A DNA stretch of 64,000 nt from Streptomyces viridiviolaceus. GTDB lineage: Bacteria > Actinomycetota > Actinomycetes > Streptomycetales > Streptomycetaceae. The notes beneath the pieces are model-generated. The model saw only the letters and a program-made list of their open reading frames with translations. It had not been told where the DNA came from and ran no database searches. The stretch covers positions 33,899-97,898 of the forward strand of contig NZ_BMWA01000007.1 in NCBI RefSeq assembly GCF_014650995.1. Reading direction: 5' to 3'. The translations under genes and the position numbers were made by a program. Below, piece by piece: positions 29,701-41,700 of this stretch (position 1 is the stretch's first letter; every line of letters starts with the position of its first letter).

Positions 29701-32700
29701 GCTCGACCGGGCGCAGGTGGAACGACTGCACGCGGAGTACCTCCGGGTCGCCCCGCCTCCGGTGCGTGATGGGGTCTTCCCGCCGGCGACGGACCCGACG
29801 CACGTGTCCCTGGCGTGGGACCACTTCGTGCTCCACGGGCACTTGGAGCCGACCACCCTGGGGCCGCGGATCGCTTTCGTCGAGCGGCTGCGCGACCAGG
29901 TGGAGTACGGCACTCTTCCTCCGGCGGTGGTGGGCTGGTGGAACTCGATCGGTATGCGGTGGGGGACCCGGACCGCGCTGCAGGCCGCGCAGGTGTTCCT
30001 GGGGACGGGCCCGAAGCCGACCCGGGTGCCGCCGGACGAGGCGGTCCGCGAGGTCAGGGTGCCCGGCTGGCGTGCCGCTTTCGACCTGGCGCAGTGGAAG
30101 CGGACGTTCGCCCACATCGGCGGCGCGACGCTGACCCACGATGAGCAGGCGGCGATGCGATGGTTGCTCGGCGACGTTTGGGCTGCCGAGCTCCTGTCGG
30201 CGCGCTTCGACGGTCCTGCCCCGGAAGCGTGGCGGACGCGGTTGTGGGGCATGGCGGCGGCGCCGGGGTCCGACCGCCGTCCTCCTGCGTCGACGCTGTC
30301 GGATGTACAGATGGACAGCCTGATGAGGGCCTTGCGGGTACGCGAGAGCAGCCGCGCAACGCCGCTGAAGTTCGGCGATGTCACCAATGCGGTCACGAAT
30401 ACATGGAAGCGGCAGCCGACTCTCGAACATCTGGAGTGGCTGAACGAGGAGTACGTCCTGCGCTACCCGCAACGTCCGGAGAGGTTGTTGGCCGCCTTCG
30501 CCCAGGCTGAGTCCGACCGGGCCCGGGACCAGGCCAACGCAGAGGCATGGCTACGCCGCCGGGTCCAGACTCCTCAGGAGAAGGCCGCCCAAGGCGCAGC
30601 CCTGCCCCGCGAAGTCGTGGCCGGGGCTCGGACACAGGTCGAGGCGTGGCTGCAGAGCAGGGCTGAGGCGCGGGCGGCGGCCGAGGCTCGGGCGCAGGCG
30701 CAGGCGCAGGCGCAGGCGCAAGTGCGGGCAGCGGCTGAGGCTGAGGATGAGGCGCGGGCTCAGGCGGTGGCTGAGGATGAGGGGCGGGCGCGGGCTCAGG
30801 CGCTGGTCGAGAAGCAACAGCGAAAGCGGGCGCGTGCTGATGCTGGGAAACGGGCACGGGTCCGGCAGCACGCCGAACGACTTGTCAGCCAACGGGAAGG
30901 CGCGGCAGAGGACCAGACCCGGAACCAGGGAAGTCACACGTTCTTCGCCAGCGAGAGGTCGGCCCCGCAGGCTGGCCCGTCGCGGCCGGATTCGGCACCG
31001 CGGGCGACGGGCACCGGCGGAGAACCGATGGACGCGCACGCCTCCGCAGAGGCCGGGAGAATGTGGGAGGAGCGGTTGTGGCGGTCCCGGCCATGGTTCT
31101 CCGAGCCTGCCCCACGACCCGCCGAAGAGCGGTCCGAGGGTGAGCAGCTGACGCAGGAGGAACGACAGCTCCTGTTCCTGGAACTGACATCACGAGAGAA
31201 GAACGCCGCGGCGGAGCAGGTGCTGACCTTCGGGGCCATCGCCGACTGGGCGGACCGCTCAATGGGGTTGCGCCTCGATCAGGCACAGTGGGCACAACTG
31301 CACGAGGAATACCGCCGGTACGCGCTGGCGCCGGCGGGCCGCGTCCGTGCCGGGTGGTCACTGAGCCAGTTCGTCGCGGCCTGGGAGTACTTCCGGGAGC
31401 ACCGTCATCTGGAGGTCCCCAGGAAATACGAGAAGCAGGTTTGGGGTAATCGCACACAGTTGGGGCAGTATGTCGCCGACCTGCGCCGCAAGGGGACGTT
31501 CGCCAAGCTCCCCCAGGGTGTCGTCGACTGGTGGAACTCGGTCGGCATGAGGTGGTCGACCGATGACATGCTGGACGCCGCGAAGGCATATCTCAACGGC
31601 CGGACGCTGACCGCACCGCCGCCGGAGGAGGAGATCCGCGCTATCACGGTACCCAACTGGCGGGCCAGCGTTGACCTGGTGCACTGGGGCGAAACACTGC
31701 GTGGCCACTCCTGGAGCGCGCTCAGGACACGGGTCCGTGAAACGCTGGGTGACGCGTGGGCCGACGCGCTCCTCACGGCAGTGACCGATCAGACCCCTGC
31801 GCATATCGACGCGTCCCAGGCCGGACCGAGCAGCGGGCGTGCCATCCAACGCCTCCGGGCGAGCGAGGATCCGCGGGCGAGCCGCGAGGTGCCGGAAGGC
31901 TGGCATTACGAGGCCGCGAAGGAGTTCGCCGAGGCCAACGGGCACCTTGAGGTTTCCGGCAACACCGTGGTCCACGGTGCGGACCAGCCGTACGACCTCA
32001 AGAAGGTGCTCGACCTACTGCGCGCTCGGCGCCGGCTTCTCTCGCAGCAGGTGGTCGATGCGTGGGACGAGCTGGGCATGCGGTGGTCTACCTCGGACGC
32101 TGCGGCGGCGGCACGTGCGTACCTCGCGGGCCGCAACGGTGACGTCGCCGTGCCACCGCCGGATGCGGACATCAAGGCCGTGGTCATCGGGGGTCATCGG
32201 GCCACCTTTGACCTCGCCCGGTGGACCAGAGTGTTCAGGGCCAACCCGCATCTCGGGCAGACGGAACGCGAGCAGCTCCTGACCGGCTTCGGTCAGGAGT
32301 GGAGCGACTGGCTCACCAGCACGCGCGAAGCGGTACCCGAAGCCGCCGGGCGTGAGGGGCGCCCGGTGCTGGGGAGTCCAGCCGGTTCCGCGCCGGCTGC
32401 CGACGAGGGGATGGAGGACCTGTTCGACCCGAGCCCGGAGCCGGACGACGTGGCGGTCACGCCGGGAGGCCCGGGGGCGCCGCTCGACGTGGACGCCTTG
32501 GAAGAGCCCGCTGAAGCATGGAGGGCCCGGTCCTGGGTGTCCCCGCCGCGACCGCAGCCCTTCATACGTCCCGCCTGGCCGGAGTATCCGGCACGGGAGG
32601 AGCGGAACGAGCTCTTTGTGTATGTGCGTGATCAGGTTCGCCAGGCGGAGCAGGTGACCTTCGGGGCCGTCGCCGACCGGGTTCTCGACACATTGGGTGT

Positions 32701-35700
32701 GCCGCTGGACGAGGCGCAGGTGGAAAGGCTTCATTGGGAGTATCAGTCGGAGGTGGTGCGCCCGGCGGAACCTGTCGAAAGCGGAAGGGAGGGGCGTACC
32801 CCGACGCAAAGGGCGGAACTCCAGCACGAGGCCGCCCAACGGCACTACGATGTCCACCGCCATCTGGAAGTGAACAGACAGGCGTACCCGTCGCTGGGCG
32901 GTTACGTGGAGACGTTGCGCCGGAGGCCGGGTGTGATAGGCCTGCCCCAGAACGTCGTGGAGCGGTGGGAATCGGTCGGCATGCGCTGGTCCACCCGCCA
33001 TGTACTCGATGCCGTCAGAACCCACCTGGACGGCCAGGTGCCGAGTGCGCCGCTGCCCGACGCCCAGATCAGGGCGATCCCGGTGCCCGGCGGACAGGCC
33101 ACCCTGGACCTCGCTCACTGGATCAGCACGCTGGCGCACGTCGAGACCAACGTTCTGACGCTGCGCCAGCGGCAGGAGATACGCGAAGTGTTCGGCGACG
33201 CATGGGCCGACAGCATCCTGCGCACGGTTCCCGGCAAACGGGGCCCGTACAGGCGGGGCGCAGGCAGGGGCGCGGCCGCCGACGCGTCCGGTTCTTCGGG
33301 CACGGCCGGTCCCTCAAGCCGGGGTGGGCGGGCGGCGGAGGCCGGTCCGTCGACGGAGGCCGGTGCGCCGGCGACTGCTGAAACCACGCAGACGGCTCCG
33401 CCGACCACCGACTCGGGCGAGGCCGACGGAGTGTCCCGCGAGGGCGAGTCGGCGTCGCACGGGCAGGGGCCGGTCCGGGATCAGGCGGCGCGGAGCGACC
33501 AGGAACAGCCGGAACAGGGACCGCGCCTGACCGGTACGGACCTGACCGGTACGGACCTGGGGCCGAGCAGGGGCATTCCTCCCGCAGGTCTGGATCCGGA
33601 CAATCCGGACCTCTACGGCGTGAACCAGCCCCAGGACGGCATGGAGCTGGACGACGGCATGTGGGTCCTGCCCGATCTTTCGCAGGTCTGGCCGCCACAG
33701 GAGGAGTGGGACCCGGGCGGTTCCGACGAGTGGCTCGCGGGGCTGCCCATGTTGGGGCAGGAAACACCGGACCTCGGCGTGGCCGCGGGTACGCATCTGA
33801 ACCTTGGCATGGGCACAGAGCCGGGCATGGACCTGGAACCGGATGTGGACCTGGGGCTGGATGGCTTGCGGGAGACGGCCTCGGAGATGGAAGGCCGTCT
33901 TCTGCGGATGCTGGGTCCGGAGCGGTTCCAGACCCTCTGGCAGCGAGCGGTGGAGGTACTGCGGCCCGCTGTCGTGCTCGGACTCGAGCCGGACGAGGTG
34001 GCGTTGCGGGCGGCGCAGGAGCAGGCGCTGTTCCAGATCATGCAAGTGTTCGCCCGGGCCCGGGATGACGCACAGGCACGGGAACAGGCCCAGGCACTGG
34101 CGGTCGGGGCGGAGATGGAGACTCCCGGCATCCGCTCCCCGCAACAGGGATTGCCGGCCGGCGCCCCGCCGCGCACCGCCCAGTCACGCGCCGTCCAGCC
34201 GCCCGTCCAGCCCCCCGCCCGGATCCTGAACGACGTGGCGCGGCGGGTGCTGCGGGACGCCGGCCGGAGCGGGCTGCGGCCGGACGCCGTGTCCGACTTC
34301 CTGGCCCGGGCGGCCGCCCGCACCTGGCACGAGGACTGGCCGGCTTTGGACCTCGCCCGCATGGTGGTCGCCGACACGGACTGGACGGCGCCCGAGCACG
34401 ACGGACTGATCGACGCGCTGATGCAGCCGCCTCATCTGCACGTGGTCAAGGCTGTCGTCGGACAGCCGGCGCTGGGGCCGCTGATTCGTGTGCGCCCGCA
34501 GTACCTGGAGCTGTTGTCCGAGTCCGGCGTGCTGCTCGACGGGCTGAGCAAGCTCACCCCTGGTGAGCTCGGCACATACGCGAGAAACCCGCGGTACCTG
34601 GACGACCTGCTGGCGCCCTCCGCCGACGGGCGGCGTGAGCTGGTGGAGGCGATCGAGAACAAGTCGCCGGACGCCGCCCACCTGCTCAAGACGGTCGGAC
34701 TGGCCACCGTCCTCCAAGGCCGCGCACCGCACGTCCTCGCCGTGGCCGGTGACTGGCTCGCCGCCAACGTGATCAAGGCGGTGCCCGAGCTGGTCCCGGC
34801 CGTACTGGCCGGAACGCCGGACAGCGCACGGGCCTTCACCCGCGAGTGGACCTTGACCTCGGCCATTCTCCACACCGGCCAGGATGACGCCGTGGTCGAC
34901 TACGCCGCCCTGTACGGAAACCGGAACCTGCGGGCCGTCCTCCAGGTGTACGCCGACCAGACGCAGCTCCTTCTCAGGGCTCCGCGGCTCCTGGCGGCCG
35001 TTACCCGTGACCTCGGTCTGCTGGACGTTCTGGACCGCAATCCTGGGTTGACCGACGTCCTGACCGACGTCCCCGGCTTCGCCGACCGGCTCGCGGCCGA
35101 CGGCCGCCTGCTGCACGCGGCGGTGGACAATCCGGCCGTCGCGGCCCTGCTCTCTCGTGACCCGGGCCATTTCGACGCGGTGCCGGAGGCCGGCCTGCTG
35201 CACGCGCTGCAGAAGGCGAGGCACCCCGCACCGGGCGCATCGACGAAGTCGTCACGCACCGCGAACGGCAGAATGCTGTCGCGCGTCCGGGAGGTGCTCC
35301 CCGGCCTGCACGCCGTAGTGACCGCCGAGCCGGCCCTGTCCGCGGTCCTGGAGGAGGACGCCGCCTTCACAGAGACGCTACTGGCCCACCCGGACCTGTT
35401 GTCGGAGCCCCACGAGTACCGGCGCCTGCTGCGCGTCGAGGCAGCACCCTTGCGGGCGCTGGTGCGCGAGAACTCACCGCTGCTGGCTCCCTACGTGCTC
35501 AGGGCGGCCCTGCGCCACGAGGTGCTGCGCAACTGGCTCCTCGCCCGCCCGCATCTTCTCGACGCCGGCCCGTTCGACCGGCGCGTGGCGTTCACGGAGG
35601 CGGTCGAAAAGGACTCCCGGGTCGGGGAGATGGCCTTCGACAACCCCGCACTGGGCATCCTCCTCTGGCTGGGGTCGACGTACCCGCCCGACTACCGGAA

Positions 35701-38700
35701 CCTGAGGAAGTTCTGGGAGCACCGGCCCACCGACGAGCGGCTGTTCAGCCACTACCGCCTTCCGGGCTTCCACGACCTGCTGTTCGTCGGGGACCGTGCG
35801 CGCCTGCTGGACGTGATGTTCCGCAACGACAGCGCGCTGCTGCGGCTGGCCGCGTCCGACCGGCGGGTCCTGGATGCCGTCGACACCCCGACGGTGCCCG
35901 CTCTGCACGCCAACCCGGCGGTGCTGGCGGAGCTGGCCTCCCGGCCGCGCCTCCGGCTGACCATCGCCCACTGGCACGCGCTCTTCCGCTCATCCGGCCT
36001 CCTGGAGGGGCTCAGCCGCAACGAGAACCTGCTGAGCCTGCTCGCCTCGGCACCCGAGGTGCTCCGTGAGGCGATCGCGCGCCCCGGGCTCGTCGCCGCG
36101 CTGGAAGACCCCCTGTTCCAGGCCGAGGTGTCCGCCGTCGTCGCGGCGCGCAAGGCGGAGAACGCGAAGAAGAACAAGAAGAAGACCAAGGCGTGGACGA
36201 AGGACCTGGAACGGATCGTCACGGCGTACGGCGGCGACGCCGTGCTGTCACCCGAAGGCGTTCGGCTGCGCCCCGGTGACGCCTTCTGGGCAGGCTTGTG
36301 GCACCTGCCGCAGGACGAGGCCAGGGCGGAGATCGAAAGGGCGGTCCCGGCCGCGGAACACGAGGAGAGGCTCCCAGGGCTGCTGGCCGTCGATGACAGA
36401 ATCCGCCGCGACGACATCCTCTTCGCGGCCGCCCGGCGCGGCCTCGCCATGGGCGCCATGCTCTTCCACAATCCGGAGCTGGCCAGGACACTCCAGGCAA
36501 GGCCCGGGCTCCTCGGACTGGCCGCGGACACCGACACATCGATCCTCGTACTGCTTCAGGACAACGCGCCGCTGACCGCCGCGTTGCGCACCGACGACTA
36601 CCTCTACTGGTACGTGCGCTTCCCGGCTGCCCTCAGTCAGCTCATCAGCTTTCCGGAGCGAGTACGAGAACTGGTCGAGGTCCCGGACCTGGCCCGGTTC
36701 ATGACCACGGCGCCGCAGAGTTACGACCGCGCCTACAGGGACCCCAGCCTGGAGCGGTTGATGGTGGAGCGGCAGGACGTGACCAGCGTCCTGGCGGACG
36801 GCGGACCGGTCGTCGATCTGCTCCTGACGACCCCGGGTCTGACGGCCGAACTGCTCCGGTTCCACACGGGCCACGACGAGGACACCACGGTCGTACGGGC
36901 CGTGCTCAGCGGCCTCCCGGTGGCCCGGGCGGTCGCGGACGCTCCTGAGCTGTCCGATGAGCTACGGCGGTTCCCGTTGGTCGGTGCGGCCCTCGCCGAT
37001 CACCCCGGGGCGTTCACCGACGCGGCGCACTTCCGGAGGTTCCTGGCCCGCACGGAGCTGCTGACCGCCTTGCAGCGGCACCCGGAGCAGGCCGGCAAGG
37101 TGCTCCGCTCCGCCGAAGTGTTGGAGACGGCCCTGCGCACCCCCGAGGTGGTGACGGCGCTGGCGGCTGACGGGGCGCTGACACAGCTGCTGGAACGCAG
37201 GCCGCAGAGCGATGCGGTGCACCGGTTGCTGCGCGAACAGCCGGACCTGACGGCCGCTCTGTCCGTGACCACCGAGGACGGGAGCCGTACATTGCGCACG
37301 GCGCTCGGCGCGGTGCGCGGCCTGGCCGACGCGATGGTCGCCGACCCGCGGATCGGACGGGATCTGCGCGGGGCCCCCTGGCTGGCCGGAACGCTGCTGC
37401 GCAATCACGGTCTGGTGGACCATGCGGTCCACGACACCCCGCTGTGGCAGGCGGCGCGGGCCGAGCGGATGCTCGCCGATGCTCTGACGCCGCAGGTGGT
37501 GCGCCGACTGACCAACCGCGAGGCGCTGCTGCGCCGGATCGCCGAGCGGCCCGGCTCGCTGGCCGGCGTCGCCTCGCCCGACGTCCGGCGGCTGCTGTCC
37601 GACGCCGACCTCACACGGTTCCTCGCCGACGACCCGGCGTTCGCGCAGCGGTTCTTCGCCACCCCCGCGTGGCGGGACCGTGCCCTGCGGACACCGGGCT
37701 TCGCCGGCGAGCTACGGCGACTGGCGCGCGACCCCCACGGTTTCCGGCAGCTCGCCGAGAACGCGGACGGACAACAGCTGCTGGCCGCTCTGCCCCGCGT
37801 CACCGCCACCGCCCCGGCCGGGCATCAGGCCGCGGCGAGGGCCCAGGCCCGGGCGGGAGACACCGCCACGGCGGCGCGTTCCGGCAAGGGCCGGGGCGAC
37901 AGTGCCACGAAGCCGGCGGCCGGACGGCAGCGGAATCAGCCCGAGACGCGCTCGGTGTGGGCCGAGGCCCTGGTCTCGGTGCCCGAGGCCGCCGATCTGC
38001 TGCTCGTCCCGGCGGGCGCCGCACTGGCCGCCGAACTCGGCCGGCACCCGGAGCTGCTGCCCCTGCTACTGGGCGCACCCGCGATCCTGGAAGACCTGGC
38101 ACGGGAACCCGCAGCCTGGCGGAACTACGCGTTCGGCGAGTTCCTGACCTCCGGCGAGGCCGGCCTCGAAAGCTTCGACACCGACTTCCACGCCTGGCTG
38201 GAGCGGCTGGGCGCGATCGTGGAAGGGGACTTCCACAACCGGGTCCGCGACATGGCGCACGGGGTGTGGGACCGGGAACTGGCACTGCGGGAGATCCGCC
38301 GGGCGGAAGAGGCCGCGCAGGCGGCGGAGCGGCTGGCGGCCTTCCAGCCGCACCTCCCCGAGACCTGGGAATACAGCGGGCGGCTCCTCCACGCCCGGCA
38401 CGTACGGGAGGAGGATCTCGCACCGGAGCGGCTGCGGGTACTCCAGGAGGTCGCCCGCGGCGAGCGGCGGCCGCGCGAGCTCCAGGACCGGCAGCGCCCG
38501 ATAGCGGTCAATCAGGCGCTCCACGTCCACCTGGACGGTGGCAGCGGCGGTGCCTCGTTCGGTTACGTCCTCGCCGACGACGGCCGGGTCGACACCCTGG
38601 TGTACGCCCTCAGCAGGACCCGGCAGGGCAACAAGTACCAGTGGGACGGGCACGGCGGGCAGTACGTGAACGGTCCACTGGAGATCGGGGCGGTCAGCAA

Positions 38701-41700
38701 CGAGCCGGCGTTGCGAGCCTCCGTGGAACGAGTGGGCCGGCAGGCGGCGCGGGCCGCGGCGCGAGCGGCGGAGGACCGCAAGGGCAAGGGCAAGGGCACG
38801 GCCGGGGGGACGGTGCGTCCGTCGGCTGTCGGGGCGCCTGTCCAGGTGGTGGACCCCGAACTGGCGCGACTGGCGGAGGCGCTGTCGGCGTATCACGCGG
38901 CCGTGGCCGAACAGGACGCCGCGTCGCAGGCACGGGACAGGAAGGCCCAAGCCCGCCGGCAGGCGGCCGGGAACGCCCTGGACGCGGCCGTGCGGGCGCT
39001 GCGCGCGCTGGGCTTGGACCCCGGGACGCGGGTCGGCCGGTTCCCGGCGGACGTGGTGGCGGACCTCGTTGCACGGCTCGATGTGCCCGCGGGCAACGCC
39101 GAGGCGCTGCTGACCAGGGCGAGCGGCTTCCTGCGCGCGCCTATGACGCTGGACCGGGGCCCGGTGGCCGAGGCGCTGCGGCAGACCTTCCGCGAGAGGC
39201 TGAGCGACGTCGCCCACGCCCTGCACACGCGAGGCGCGGAGGCCGCTCGCCGACTGGCCGGGGAACTGGCCGGGCCGGACACGCGCCCGTTCCCGGTCGG
39301 CGCGGGACCCTCCACGTCGAAGGCGGGCGCGGCGGACCAGGACGTGCCGGCAGGTCCGAGCAACCAGGCGGGAACGCTCGTCCGCGCCGAGGAACTGGAG
39401 CAGTGGCTCATGGAGCCACGCCCGGCGGAGCCCAGAAGCCTGCTCGTCGCCCTGGACGGGCTTCGTTCCGACGACGCGCAGACCGAGCGGCAGCCGCGAA
39501 CAGGACCCGAGACGGTGACCGGGGCCGACGTCCAGGACCACGTGCGCGCCCGGACCGAGGACCTGCACCAGCAGGCTCTGGAGCCTCAGCCGGCGGACCA
39601 GGAAGCGCCGCTCGCCGAGGACCCCCGGGAGCGGCTGCCGGAACAGCAGCAGATACGGCGCAGCGCGGCCCCCGAGGTCCGGACGGCCGTCGGTACGGCC
39701 GGCGTCCCCCACGAACTCAGCGACCCGGTGGGTACGTACGGGGCCGTGTTCGACGGCTCCCAGGGCACCGTCAACCTCGGACCTGTCCCCGAGGCGACGG
39801 TCGACTGGCTGCACCGGACGGTGAGCGAGCAGCTGGAGGGGAGCACCGGGCGGGACGAGAGCCTGCGCGGGCAGATCCGTGCCAGGCTGACCGCCGCGTA
39901 CCTCACCAACGAGTGGACCGATGTGCGCAGCGAGAGCGGGCTGTCCCTGCACGTGGTCCACCGCGGAAGTCCGCGCACGGTCCAAGTGCGGCTGCGGCTG
40001 ACCGACCCCCGGCCCGCGCCGGCGTTGCTCAACGGACTGGCCGAGGGCGTGCCGAACCGGGTGCAGCGCTGGGGAGCGGGGTACTCGGAGGCCGGGAACA
40101 CCGCCAGTACGGCCGATCTGCGAACGTTCCAGTTGAACCACAGCCACGTGTGGCAGCCGACGGCCGGCGCGCTGCGCCAGGTGGCGGTACAGCCCCAGGT
40201 GAACCTGGTGCGCAACCAGCTCTCGACGCAAGTGAGCGCCGTGGGCGGGGCGCAGACGCTGTCGATCGTCACCGTCCTCGGTGGGGCAGTGCCCTACGAG
40301 TACCGCATGCGCTGGCAGCTCAGGACCGACGCCGGGACACAGCGTGCCGACTGGACGCCCGAGCGGGAGAGCTCGGACCGGGACAGGATCGCCGTCTGGT
40401 TCCCGGCACACCTGACCCGCATCGGGTCCACCGACAGCGTCCAGGACACCACAGCGACACCTGGTGGCGAGGCGGCGGTGGCTGGGCGAGCGGCCGCCGA
40501 ACCGCAACACGCCCCACTGCGGGCGGCGGTGCACGACACGCCGCTGTTCGCCGTGGAGTCGGTGCTGCACCCGGAGCGGGTCCTGCACGATGTGGAACGG
40601 TCTTTCGCCCCCCATCTGGACAGGGTGTCGGGGTCCTCCCGACAGGATCTCCGGCGGTTCTTCGGTTCCCGCAACCTGCGCGACGCCCTTCCGCGGATGC
40701 TGGACGGATGGCACAGCTCGCCGATGCTCCTGGCCGACGACGGCTCGGCGCTGGGCTACCTGCGGGTCCACGCTGTCCTCACCGACGACGGTGAGCAGGC
40801 GGGACCGACGGCTCCCGAGGCGGACCTGATGCACATGGTGGTGCGTGCCGTCCGGGTCACTGGGCAGTCGACCGTCACCAACGCCGCGGGCGCCGACCTG
40901 AGTGTCATGCTCGGGTTCTCGGGCCCGCAGGACGAGTCCGCCGCCTCTCTGGCCGGCGGCGCGGTGACACTGAATGCCGGTGTGCGCAGACAGGTTTCGT
41001 ACGGGTTCGGGTCCGGGGGCGAGGTCACCAGGTCGCAGGCGCTGCAGTGGGGCGGGCCGCTGTTTCAGGTGCTGGGCCGGGTCGCACTGGAGATGGAACT
41101 GGTCCGGTCGAACGACGGTGTCGTCCTCCCCGCCGAGGGTTCGTCGGACGGCGCCGGAGAACGCAGCCGGGTGACCTACCCGGTGATGTTCCAGGTACCG
41201 TCCCGGGCCGCGCTGGAGGGCACACGGGCAGCCGCGCCGCGCCGACTGCCGTCCGAGATGGAGCGACTGCGTTCCTTGGGCGTGTCGACGACGACGCTGC
41301 GCGTGGATGGGGCCGAGCGACTGTTCGCGATGGCCGAGCGGTGGCTCCGCGAGCACGGGTTCCTGCCGCCCAGGACGGGCGGTGGCGGCTGGACCGGCCA
41401 GGCCACCCGGGCCCGGTGGCTGTCCAACGCCCGCGCCCTGGACGACGCACGTTCCGCCCACGTGCTGCGGGCCGCGGCGGACGAGATGGTCGACGGCGGC
41501 CACTCGGTGTGGTTCGAGCTGCCCGGCACGGCGGACGTCCAGCGGGTCGAAGTGCGCCTGTCGGCCGAACGCCGCGGCACCGGGCCTGTCACTGCCGTCC
41601 GGGCGCTGCCCGGCATGCGGGTCAACAACTGGTCCGGATTCACCCGTTCAGGCGAGGAACAGCGCACGGCGACCCCCCTGGGCTGGTCGGTGAACGGGCT

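Noticed and set aside
25181..30472. Long reverse-strand ORF (1,763 codons) inside the giant gene, and similar ones at 21044-24919, 38066-41503, 41840-45430 and 47258-50050
   Set aside because: High-GC codon bias leaves antisense frames open. They are rich in Arg, Gly, Val and Pro, with no domain, and mirror the codon structure of the forward gene.
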